The translations under genes and the position numbers were made by a program. Positions 25,474 through 32,958 of a DNA stretch of 49,528 bases are shown one piece after another. Below the pieces are notes generated by a model that was given only the letters and a program-made list of their open reading frames with translations, was not told where the DNA came from and did no database searches. This stretch comes from Aphelidium insulamus (taxonomy: Eukaryota; Aphelidiomycota; Aphelidea; Aphelidiaceae): the NCBI GenBank assembly GCA_036784855.1, contig JAZDSV010000076.1, forward strand, positions 1 through 49,528. The letters are read 5' to 3'. Positions within the stretch are counted from its first letter, which is position 1, and each line of letters starts with the position of its first letter.

Positions 25474-26403
25474 ATGACCTTCAACAACCGTCCGCTCCGC
25501 CCAATTACTAATGAGGAACGCGCAATTTACGCGCGAGACGGTGTGGTCTGTTTGCGGCAAGTGCTGAGTCGTGACTGGATCGATCTTATCTTGCCGGTCG
25601 CGCGGCGGCTGGTTGTCGATAAGGAGGATTTCGGACTTCTGCCAACAATTCCGGGCCGTTACATGTCACGGACGATCCCCGAATTCCGCAAACTGATCTT
25701 TGAATCGCCGATGGCCGAGGCTTGCGCGCGCGCACTGGGCTCAAAGGAGGTTCGTTTCTTCTTTGATGAAATTTTTGCCAAATCGCCGACATCCGCCGAG
25801 AAAACAATTTGGCACACTGATCGCATGGGGTGGCCCGTCGTAGGGCAAATGGTGCCATCGTTGTGGTTGCCGCTAACGCCGATCACGAAGGACAATTCTC
25901 TGGAGTGTGTCGCGGGTACGCATCGTCAGGATGTGAAGTATTGGCTTTTCTCGCCGAATGCGCGGAAGATGATCAAACCGGCGGATCGTGCTCCGCACCC
26001 TGATGGCGAAGCCATGCGCAAAGACCCCGCTGTTCAATTCCTGACTTGGGACATGGACCCAGGCGATATGCTGGTCGTGCACCCTTGGACAATTCATTAC
26101 TCAAGCGGAAACCCCAGCCCAGATTGGCGCATTGCGCTATCGGTGCGGATGTTCGGTGACGACATTCGTTGGGCGCCGCGGCCCGACTGCGTTAACTTGG
26201 CTGGCGTTAGCTTTGATGAAATGATTGAGAATGAACCGCCGCAGGGTCCACTTTTTCCCTTGCTCTGGTCAGAGCAAGGTCAACGCGACGGCGATGGAGA
26301 GTTTCCACGCGGGTTTGCAACGCGCTGGTCGCGCGATCGTAGGAATGATGTGAACGAGTATAAATTGTTTACGAAACTTCAAGAAGGCAAGGCAGCAGAA
26401 TAG
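25474..26403 (+). CDS. Phytanoyl-CoA dioxygenase (PhyH) family Fe(II)/2-oxoglutarate oxygenase
   Basis: 309 residues. The fold is recognisable from YARDGVVCLRQVLSRDWID, an iron-binding HxD (H114-T-D116), SLWLPLTPITKDN, and DPGDMLVVHPWTIHYSSGN with the distal His (H208), followed by DWRIALSVR with the 2-oxoglutarate Arg (R219). These enzymes hydroxylate unactivated carbons of lipids, terpenoids and other natural products. It is first in an operon with a GMC oxidoreductase, an MFS transporter and an isocitrate-lyase-superfamily enzyme. Hydroxylation followed by alcohol oxidation is a sensible order. The ribosome binding site is weak. The substrate is unknown. Confidence 0.9.
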   Translation: MTFNNRPLRPITNEERAIYARDGVVCLRQVLSRDWIDLILPVARRLVVDKEDFGLLPTIPGRYMSRTIPEFRKLIFESPMAEACARALGSKEVRFFFDEIFAKSPTSAEKTIWHTDRMGWPVVGQMVPSLWLPLTPITKDNSLECVAGTHRQDVKYWLFSPNARKMIKPADRAPHPDGEAMRKDPAVQFLTWDMDPGDMLVVHPWTIHYSSGNPSPDWRIALSVRMFGDDIRWAPRPDCVNLAGVSFDEMIENEPPQGPLFPLLWSEQGQRDGDGEFPRGFATRWSRDRRNDVNEYKLFTKLQEGKAAE

Positions 26404-26465
26404 CTGTGCCCCGTCTGCGCATGATAACAGGTTCTTTTTCATTGTAATTTTAAGTTGAAGTCGCC

Positions 26466-28061
26466 GTGAACTCACCGGATTTTATCATCATCGGCGCGGG
26501 ATCGGCGGGTTGCGCGCTCGCTTATCGACTATCAGAAAACCCAAAGCACAACGTGCTGCTATTAGAAGCGGGCCCGGCTGATTGGTCGCCTTATATTCAT
26601 GTGCCTGCCGCGATCATTAAAGCCGTCGGTAATCCTTCGCTGGATTGGCGTCACTTGGCAGAGCCCGATCCTTCGCGCGGAGGCCGGGTCGATTTATGGC
26701 CGGCGGGAAAAACACTGGGCGGCAGTAGTTCGATCAATGGCATGCTGTTCGTGCGCGGTCAGGCGGATGACTATGATGGATGGGCGCGCCTCGGAAACCA
26801 AGGTTGGTCCTACGCCGACGTGCTGCCGTATTTTAAACGAATGGAATCCTTCAGCTTGGGGGATCCCCAGATTCGTGGCCAAAGTGGGCCGCTAAATGTT
26901 TCACACCTCAGAACGCGACATCCAATGGCGGATGTATTCGTTGCTGCAGCGCAGGAAGCAGGCCTTCCTTTTAACGCCGATTATAACGGCGCATCTCAAG
27001 AGGGTGTATCCTATCCTCAAGTGACTCAGAAGTATGGCCGACGGTATAGCGCGTCACGCGCCTACCTATGGCGTACGCGAGGGCGTAAAAACCTTACGAT
27101 AAAAACCGGCGCGACGGCCCGTCGATTGATATTCGAAGACAAGGTCTGCGTGGGTGTTGAGGTTCTGCTAAAGGGACGTGTTGTTCAGTTCCGCGCCAAC
27201 CGTGAAGTCATTGTGTGCAGTGGGGCTCTCGGGTCCCCAAAGTTACTGATGCTGTCGGGCATCGGGCCGAGTGCTGACCTGCGAAACCTGGGCGTGGATG
27301 TCCTCGTTGACAACGCCCATGTTGGGGCGCATCTGCTCGATCACCCGCAGGGTATGGTGAGTATCGATGTAAATGTGCGCACATATAATGTCGACGTGAA
27401 TAGCCCGCGCATCCTCTGGTATCTCGCGCGTTGGCTTGCTCTTGGCGATGGGCCTGCAGCTAGTCCGTACCCGCATGCTTTGGCATTCTTTAAATCCAGT
27501 CCCGATAAACCCAAGCCCGACATACAAGTCATGCTGGGGCCGTTTGCATTCGACTTCTCGCCCGAAGGCATCATGCCGTATCTTAAGCCTGCAGTGACGG
27601 CATCCTTTAATGTGACCTTGCCGAATAATCCGGGCCGTCTTCGCTTACGCTCGGCTGATCCAGAGGCTGCGCCCATTATCGAGCACAGCCTTTACGCATC
27701 GTCGGACGATCTCAGCGCGACCGTCGTCGCGGGTCGCATGATCAGGAAAATCTTTCAGGCCGAAGCGTTTAAGCCATTTCTGATCCGCGAACGTCTGCCG
27801 GGCCCTGATGTTCAGACAGATCAAGAATGGGAAGAATATTTACGGCGCACCAGTTTTCTTGGGTACCATCCTGTCAGCACCTGCCGTATGGGACGTGAAG
27901 GGGAGGCCGTTGTGGCACCGGATTTGAAAGTGTATGGCGTCGAGCGATTGAGGGTTGTCGACGCGTCGATTATGCCGACGCTGGTCAGCGGCAATACCAA
28001 CGCTGCTGCCATTATGATCGGTGAACGCGCCGCTGACCTTATTTTGCGCGAGGCGAATTAA
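26466..28061 (+). CDS. GMC-family FAD-dependent oxidoreductase
   Basis: 531 residues starting with GTG at 26466. The FAD-binding dinucleotide motif is IIGAGSAGCALAYRLSE (8-24), followed by LLEAGP, the GMC signature GKTLGGSSSINGMLFVRGQ, and SGALGSPKLLMLSGIGP. The catalytic His lies in GYHPVSTCRMG and the catalytic Asn in SGNTNAAAIMIGERAADLI. The group includes choline, glucose and aliphatic or aryl alcohol oxidases and dehydrogenases. Here it probably oxidises an alcohol, perhaps one made by the PhyH enzyme. It has no signal peptide, so it acts in the cytoplasm. Its stop overlaps the next start (TAATG). Confidence 0.92.
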   Translation: MNSPDFIIIGAGSAGCALAYRLSENPKHNVLLLEAGPADWSPYIHVPAAIIKAVGNPSLDWRHLAEPDPSRGGRVDLWPAGKTLGGSSSINGMLFVRGQADDYDGWARLGNQGWSYADVLPYFKRMESFSLGDPQIRGQSGPLNVSHLRTRHPMADVFVAAAQEAGLPFNADYNGASQEGVSYPQVTQKYGRRYSASRAYLWRTRGRKNLTIKTGATARRLIFEDKVCVGVEVLLKGRVVQFRANREVIVCSGALGSPKLLMLSGIGPSADLRNLGVDVLVDNAHVGAHLLDHPQGMVSIDVNVRTYNVDVNSPRILWYLARWLALGDGPAASPYPHALAFFKSSPDKPKPDIQVMLGPFAFDFSPEGIMPYLKPAVTASFNVTLPNNPGRLRLRSADPEAAPIIEHSLYASSDDLSATVVAGRMIRKIFQAEAFKPFLIRERLPGPDVQTDQEWEEYLRRTSFLGYHPVSTCRMGREGEAVVAPDLKVYGVERLRVVDASIMPTLVSGNTNAAAIMIGERAADLILREAN

Positions 28062-29395
28062 TGTCGTCCTCCCCTCCAACTTTTTCATTTCGGTCGGAGG
28101 GATATGCTTGGTACGTGACGTTGGTTTTAAGTGTTGCCAACATCATGGCCTACGTCGATCGGCAGATCATCAATCTGCAGGTCGAACCTATCAAACAAGA
28201 CCTCGGCCTTTCAGACACGCAGATCAGCTTATTGCAGGGCCTGGCGTTCGCTATTTTCTATGCGGTTCTTGCCGTACCCCTTGGACGATTGGCTGATAAC
28301 GCTAATCGTAAGTGGATCATTAGTATCGGAATGTTCCTCTGGTCACTGGCGACGTTGAGCTGCGGCCTTGCCAAAAGTTACGTGCAGTTGTTCATAGCGC
28401 GCATGTGCATCGGCATCGGGGAGGCGACCTTGGCACCGTCCGGGTTCTCCATGCTCAGCGATTATTTTCCGCGCCATAAACTTACGCGCGCTATTGGCGT
28501 ATTTATCGGGTCTAGCTTTCTCGGAACGGGCGTCGCGTTACTCGGCGGCGGACTATTGATCGCGCAATTGGCGGATGTAGGCCCGATCACGTTGCCACTT
28601 TTAGGTCTTATTAAACCGTGGCAAATGGCATTCATTGCAGTTGCCATCCCCAGCTTTCTTCTCCTCTTATTAATGACGACGGTTCGCGAGCCGCCCCGTC
28701 AAGATGTCCAAGGCCAACGTCAAGTTGCCGTGTCCAGCGCATCATCGCGTGAAATCATAAGTTTTATCCGCGAGAACTGGGGCGTTTTAGGGCCTATCTT
28801 TATCGGGTTCAGCATTTTGACGTCGGTGCAGTTCGGAATTGGAGCGTGGATTCCAAGCTTCTTCATTCGCGTCCACGGTTACACCGCTGGTGAAATTGGC
28901 ATCACGTACGGAGTGTTGGTCACGACGCTGGGTACGCTGGGCACAGTCTCCGGCGGGTTCTTGTGTGATTGGCTCCGGGCGCGGGGGCATGCTGATGCCA
29001 ACTTACGCACTGCAATTATTGCTGCTGTGCCCACCATTCCGCTGATCGCGGTATTTCCGCTTATCACTGACCCGAAAATAGCTCTGCTGCTGATTGCGCC
29101 ACTGTGTTTTTTGGGCGCTATGCCGTTCGGCGCGGGCACGGCGGCCATTCCCATGATTGCACCTAATCGCATGCGTGCGCAGCTGGTGGCGATCTATTTG
29201 CTTGTTGCGAATTTGATTGGCCCTGGCATGGGACCTTTTATGATCGCAATCTGTACCGATTATGTCTTTGGCGATCCCAAAATGGTGGGCTTCTCAATCT
29301 CTCTCGTTTGCACCGTGTTGATGGTTGTGGCAACAGCGATACTATTGAAAGGCTTGAAGGCCTTTGGCCAAACTGTTGAGAGAGCTTCTTCATGA
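28061..29395 (+). CDS. MFS transporter, spinster-like
   Basis: 444 residues and about 12 spans. The N terminus (WYVTLVLSVANIMAYVDRQI, NLQVEPIKQDLGLSDTQISL, LQGLAFAIFYAVLAVPLGRL ADNANRK, SCGLAKSYVQLFIARMCIGI GEATLAPSG) is typical of the spinster-like MFS transporters frequent in sphingomonads and relatives beside TonB receptors and catabolic genes. It should carry the pathway substrate across the inner membrane after TonB-dependent entry. One-base overlap with the GMC gene and a four-base overlap (ATGA) with the next gene show coupled translation. Confidence 0.9.
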   Translation: MSSSPPTFSFRSEGYAWYVTLVLSVANIMAYVDRQIINLQVEPIKQDLGLSDTQISLLQGLAFAIFYAVLAVPLGRLADNANRKWIISIGMFLWSLATLSCGLAKSYVQLFIARMCIGIGEATLAPSGFSMLSDYFPRHKLTRAIGVFIGSSFLGTGVALLGGGLLIAQLADVGPITLPLLGLIKPWQMAFIAVAIPSFLLLLLMTTVREPPRQDVQGQRQVAVSSASSREIISFIRENWGVLGPIFIGFSILTSVQFGIGAWIPSFFIRVHGYTAGEIGITYGVLVTTLGTLGTVSGGFLCDWLRARGHADANLRTAIIAAVPTIPLIAVFPLITDPKIALLLIAPLCFLGAMPFGAGTAAIPMIAPNRMRAQLVAIYLLVANLIGPGMGPFMIAICTDYVFGDPKMVGFSISLVCTVLMVVATAILLKGLKAFGQTVERASS

Positions 29396-30264
29396 CGATG
29401 CTGCGATCCCGCCTTATCAATGATCAACCCATCGTTATGCCAGGGGTGTTTGACGCCCTGAGTGCTTTGATCGCCGAGCAGGCGGGGTTCGATGGCGTGT
29501 TTCTCTCTGGTTCGGCATTGGCTTATAGCCAGCTTGGCCAGCCCGACGTTGGCTTGGTAACGCTGTCGGAAGTGGCGGACGCGTTGGCGCGAATTCGCGA
29601 CCGGGTCGACATTCCCATTCTTGTCGACGCTGACAGCGGATTTGGAAACGCGCTGAATGTCGCGCGTACGGTACGCATTCTTGAGCGCGCGGGTGCTTCT
29701 GCCATCCAAATCGAAGACCAGATCAATCACAAACGTCCGGGCGATCTCACCGCTCGACCGCTGATAACGACCGCTGAGATGGTGGGGAAAATCAAGGCTG
29801 CTCTTGATGCTCGCCGATCGAATGACACCATCATTAGCGCGCGCAGCGATGCGCCCTTTACGCTGTCACCGGACGAAGTGATGGCGCGTGCCGAGTCTTA
29901 TGCAGAAGCAGGGGCAGATATTGTGTTTGTCGAGGGCTTTAAAAATCTTGCCGATCTTAAACGGCTGACCGATACATTCCGCGGGCGGAAGCCGCTCCTG
30001 CATAATCTGATTGATGGCGGTTCATCGCCCGTACAATCGGTTGACGAAGCTGCCGCGCTGGGCTTTGCGATTGTTTTGTTTCCAGGTGTCGCTGTGCAGT
30101 CGGCGGCCTTCGCAATGGAAAAGGCGTTAAAAACATTGAAGGCTGATGGCACAACAAAAGCGCTGCGGGACGTTATGCACGATGCAAAAAGTCTGAACGG
30201 TGTGATCGGTACGCCCCGCGTTCTCGCGGCCGCCAAACAATACGACGAAGCAAATCAAAAGTAA
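29392..30264 (+). CDS. Isocitrate lyase/PEP mutase superfamily protein
   Basis: 290 residues, start overlapping the transporter stop. It has the TIM-barrel marks of this superfamily: MPGVFDALSALIAEQAGFDG, FLSGSALAYSQLGQPDVG, LVDADSGFGNALNVARTV, ILERAGASAIQIEDQ, ISARSDA, AEAGADIVFVEGF. The mobile active-site loop, KKCGH or KRCGH in isocitrate and methylisocitrate lyases, reads HKRPGD here. The catalytic Cys is therefore missing and a classic lyase reaction is unlikely. Oxaloacetate-decarboxylase- or acetylhydrolase-like members are better guesses. It closes the PhyH operon and probably handles a small 2-oxo or 2-hydroxy acid product. The next gene converges with a 3-bp gap. Confidence 0.88.
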   Translation: MTMLRSRLINDQPIVMPGVFDALSALIAEQAGFDGVFLSGSALAYSQLGQPDVGLVTLSEVADALARIRDRVDIPILVDADSGFGNALNVARTVRILERAGASAIQIEDQINHKRPGDLTARPLITTAEMVGKIKAALDARRSNDTIISARSDAPFTLSPDEVMARAESYAEAGADIVFVEGFKNLADLKRLTDTFRGRKPLLHNLIDGGSSPVQSVDEAAALGFAIVLFPGVAVQSAAFAMEKALKTLKADGTTKALRDVMHDAKSLNGVIGTPRVLAAAKQYDEANQK

Positions 30265-30267
30265 CTT

Positions 30268-31251
30268 TTATGCGCCTAAGTCGACTTCAATACCAACATT
30301 CTGGGCACGCGCGGCTGTACAGACGTAATCGGCTGCGGCCAAATCCTGAGATGAAATTCCCAACGACTTGTAGACTGTAATTTCATCGGCTGACCCACGG
30401 CCCGAAACATTACCCAGCAGAACGTCACCGATTTCACCGACAATATGGTCGGACGTGACAGCGCCTTCTTTTATAGCGGTTAGTAATTCACCGGCTTGGG
30501 CGAGGGCGGCATCTCGGTAATCAACATAAAACCGGGAGCGGAGGACACAGGTTGTATCCACTTCTGCAGTTGTCGCCACGGCCGAACCAACCAAATTCAA
30601 ATGTGTGCCGGGTTTGATCCAGTCGCCTTTTAAAATGGGTGTCGCAGCGGACGTCACCGTGCAAATCACGTCCGACGCTTCGACGACGTTTTGCGCCGAC
30701 GCGCTCGCGCGTGCCGTAACGCCTGCTGGAAGATCAAGATGCGCGATAAAGTCTTTCACTTTCTCGAGGTTGCGGCCCCAGATCAGAATGTCCGTGAAGG
30801 GGCGTACCGCAAGCATGGCGGGGATATGGACATGAGCTTCTTCACCGCAGCCCAGCATGCCAAGCACTTTTGAGTCCGAGCGCGCCAGTGTGCGGGTGGC
30901 TAAGCCGCTGGCAGCGGCCGTTCGAATGGCCGTCAACGTGCCGCCTTCCAGTATTGCAAGGATCAAGCCCTCGACCGCATCGAATAACATAACAGCCCCA
31001 ACGTGGGTACCATGTTTGCTGCCGGATGGCCGCTGATACTTGCTGACAATCTTCAACCCGAAACGTGCTGGCTCGGCAATATAACCAGGCATTAAACCCA
31101 AGCGTCCGGTTGTCTCAGGCACAGGCATGAACTGACGCAATGGCAGCGTCACGCGACGCTGCGAGGTTTGACGCATGGCATCAGCCATAATGTCGATGCA
31201 CTGAGGGATGGGTAATAACCGCGTAATATCGCTTTTTGACAAAATCAGCAT
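30268..31251 (-). CDS. Ornithine cyclodeaminase / mu-crystallin family protein
   Basis: 327 residues. Marks of the family: ATGAVMLFD-like AVMLFDAVEGLILAILEGGTLTAIRTAAASGLA, a Rossmann NAD(P) motif GMLGCGEEAHVHI (about residues 132-144), the partner strand ILIWGRN, and LVGSAVATTAEVD. Members include ornithine cyclodeaminase, alanine dehydrogenase, ketimine reductases and amino-acid synthases. The substrate cannot be told from sequence. It is the last gene of a minus-strand operon behind a cupin and a hydrolase (13-bp gap), and converges on the operon from 25474. Confidence 0.88.
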   Translation of the reverse strand: MLILSKSDITRLLPIPQCIDIMADAMRQTSQRRVTLPLRQFMPVPETTGRLGLMPGYIAEPARFGLKIVSKYQRPSGSKHGTHVGAVMLFDAVEGLILAILEGGTLTAIRTAAASGLATRTLARSDSKVLGMLGCGEEAHVHIPAMLAVRPFTDILIWGRNLEKVKDFIAHLDLPAGVTARASASAQNVVEASDVICTVTSAATPILKGDWIKPGTHLNLVGSAVATTAEVDTTCVLRSRFYVDYRDAALAQAGELLTAIKEGAVTSDHIVGEIGDVLLGNVSGRGSADEITVYKSLGISSQDLAAADYVCTAARAQNVGIEVDLGA

Positions 31252-31264
31252 TTGAAATTCCAGG

Positions 31265-31762
31265 TCAGGCTTTGGTCGGTGGGGGAACGAACTTCAGTTT
31301 GGCCATCACGTCCATCACGTTGTCAGGGCGCGGAAAGGCGGGCGGCATTGGCTCGCCAGGGGTGCGCGGCTTGCCGATGGCGTTCATCCAGTCTTCAAGG
31401 CCCGGTGGAAAAAAGACCCAGAATAATTTCATCTCGGTCGCGCCGGTGTTTTCAATGCGGTGCTGCGCATAGCGGCCGAAGAGAATGGTCGTGCCCGGCT
31501 CGATCTTGTGGGTGACCTCGTCGATGACGCAAATGCCATGACCTTCGTAAACAAAAATCAATTCATGATTGCGTTCGTGCGCGTGCTGACGCACCTCACA
31601 TCCAGGCGGCAGCACTTGAATGCCTGATGAGAACGTATCAAACGGCATATTCTCAGGGATCAGCTTAACGGTCACATATCCACGAGACGGCAAAGGTTGC
31701 CATAAGGATGTTCCTTCCTCCGGGCCAATGACAACAGCCGATGGTGTTTTGAACTCGCTCAT
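31265..31762 (-). CDS. Cupin-domain protein
   Basis: 165 residues forming one cupin barrel: motif 1 is GCEVRQHAHERNHELIFVYE, with two His and a Glu that can bind metal, and motif 2 is EPGTTILFGRYAQHRIENTG with the last His ligand. A Pro-rich tail follows. Single-cupin proteins may be dioxygenases, isomerases or simple ligand-binding proteins; nothing chooses between them here. Its start overlaps the hydrolase stop by four bases (ATGA) and the next gene follows after 13 bp, so it is translated with them. Confidence 0.85.
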   Translation of the reverse strand: MSEFKTPSAVVIGPEEGTSLWQPLPSRGYVTVKLIPENMPFDTFSSGIQVLPPGCEVRQHAHERNHELIFVYEGHGICVIDEVTHKIEPGTTILFGRYAQHRIENTGATEMKLFWVFFPPGLEDWMNAIGKPRTPGEPMPPAFPRPDNVMDVMAKLKFVPPPTKA

Positions 31763-32583
31763 GAGGATTTCCTCGCGCGCGCCGTGCCGGTGCTTTTGGC
31801 TTTGAGGAAATTAATGATGTGTTGATTGTATGTCTCCGCCATGCTCATAGGGCAGAAATGTCCGCCTTTAGGAAGAAGCACCAGCTTTGCCCCCGGAATG
31901 CGTTGTGCCAGTTCTGTCGAGAATCCCGGCGGCGTGATCTGATCATCCTCGGCTCCGATCACCAGCGTTGGCACTTTTATATCGTGAACATGGCTACGCA
32001 AATCGTGCGACATCACGGCAGACAAGCGGCTGAGTTCGATCTCTAGGCCGGGGAAATCTTTCAACCGGCCTTCGAGGAACTCCTGGGACGACGTAAAGCG
32101 AGTCTGTAGATACCAGGCTGGCGTGGCCAGGACCGTGCCCATAAACAGATAAGCGCTTGGCCCGCACGAAATCAGCACCTGCCGCCGGGTTTCAAACAAC
32201 TGAATGAAAAGTGGATCGGGGCCGCACCAACTGGCGCTGAGCACTAACTTCTTGAGACGCTCTGGATGCTTGAGCGCGATATGCTGACCGATCGCGCCGC
32301 CGGTGGAGTGCCCCACCATGTGCGCGGCTGAAATTTTCAACTTATCCATGACGCGCAGCAAATCTTCGGACATCTGTTTGGCACCGTAGACGGTATTCGA
32401 CCTGGTGCTGCGCCCGGTGCCGCGATGATCGTGCAGGATGACGCGAAAGTGCTTCGACAGAACTTTGACCTGCGCAGACCAGAATTGCGCCCGCCCGCCC
32501 AGGCCCGGAACTAATAACAGGTCTTCACCCTCGCCATGAATTTCTGTGTAGATCCGGTCTTTACCAATCGCGACAAATGCCAT
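31759..32583 (-). CDS. Alpha/beta hydrolase
   Basis: 274 residues from ATG 32583, chosen because CTGGAG lies eight bases upstream and the fold starts at once (MAFVAIGKDRIYTEIHGEGE). The frame is open 38 codons further but the extra part is not family-like. The oxyanion region is LLLVPGLGGRAQFW, the nucleophile elbow GHSTGG (Ser93), the acid GAEDDQITP and the base GGHFCP. This resembles enol-lactonase and RutD-like cytosolic hydrolases. It is the first gene of an operon with a cupin and an ornithine-cyclodeaminase-like protein, and divergent from the TonB receptor at 32959 across a palindrome-rich promoter region. It may open an ester or lactone of the imported compound. Confidence 0.9.
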   Translation of the reverse strand: MAFVAIGKDRIYTEIHGEGEDLLLVPGLGGRAQFWSAQVKVLSKHFRVILHDHRGTGRSTRSNTVYGAKQMSEDLLRVMDKLKISAAHMVGHSTGGAIGQHIALKHPERLKKLVLSASWCGPDPLFIQLFETRRQVLISCGPSAYLFMGTVLATPAWYLQTRFTSSQEFLEGRLKDFPGLEIELSRLSAVMSHDLRSHVHDIKVPTLVIGAEDDQITPPGFSTELAQRIPGAKLVLLPKGGHFCPMSMAETYNQHIINFLKAKSTGTARARKSS

Positions 32584-32958
32584 GCGTATGCTCCAGTTGA
32601 TACGACATGGTGCAGCGGAAGAGCGGCTGTGCACAAATATCAATTCAGAACAAAGCCATAAGCGGGATGCATAGGAGAGGCGGCGTGATTTATGCATTCC
32701 GAAAATAATGCATGACGTTCAACGGGGCGTCAGGGCAGCGCATGCATGCGCTGAATGCATACCAAAATTAGAACAATGCATTGGATTTATATCGAAAACA
32801 GGTCGCAGAATTCATCGTGTGGTTAACGGTGTGTGCGTCTTTCGCAATGCCGATAACTGAATGAGACGCAAGTCCACCTCATACTCTGCTCGTGGAATCC
32901 TGGTGAGAACCGACAAGAGCACAGCCGGTCTGGACTGCAGCGATCACAGGGGGAAAAG
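32584..32958. promoter_or_regulatory. Divergent promoter region with six ATGCAT motifs
   Basis: The 375-bp gap separates the minus-strand hydrolase operon from the plus-strand TonB receptor. ATGCAT occurs at 32667, 32692, 32708, 32742, 32755 and 32776, far more than chance for 115 bp. ATGCG-CTGAA-TGCAT (32746-32760) differs by one base from the 15-bp LysR-box palindrome at 25380 and 41298. ATGCAT followed by TCC or ACC and an A-rich run occurs twice (32692 and 32755). The region probably binds the LysR regulator at several sites and controls both directions. No other coding signal is seen. Confidence 0.6.

Noticed and set aside
29392-30264. Methylisocitrate lyase (prpB)
   Set aside because: The loop Cys needed for that reaction is absent and no methylcitrate-cycle genes are nearby.
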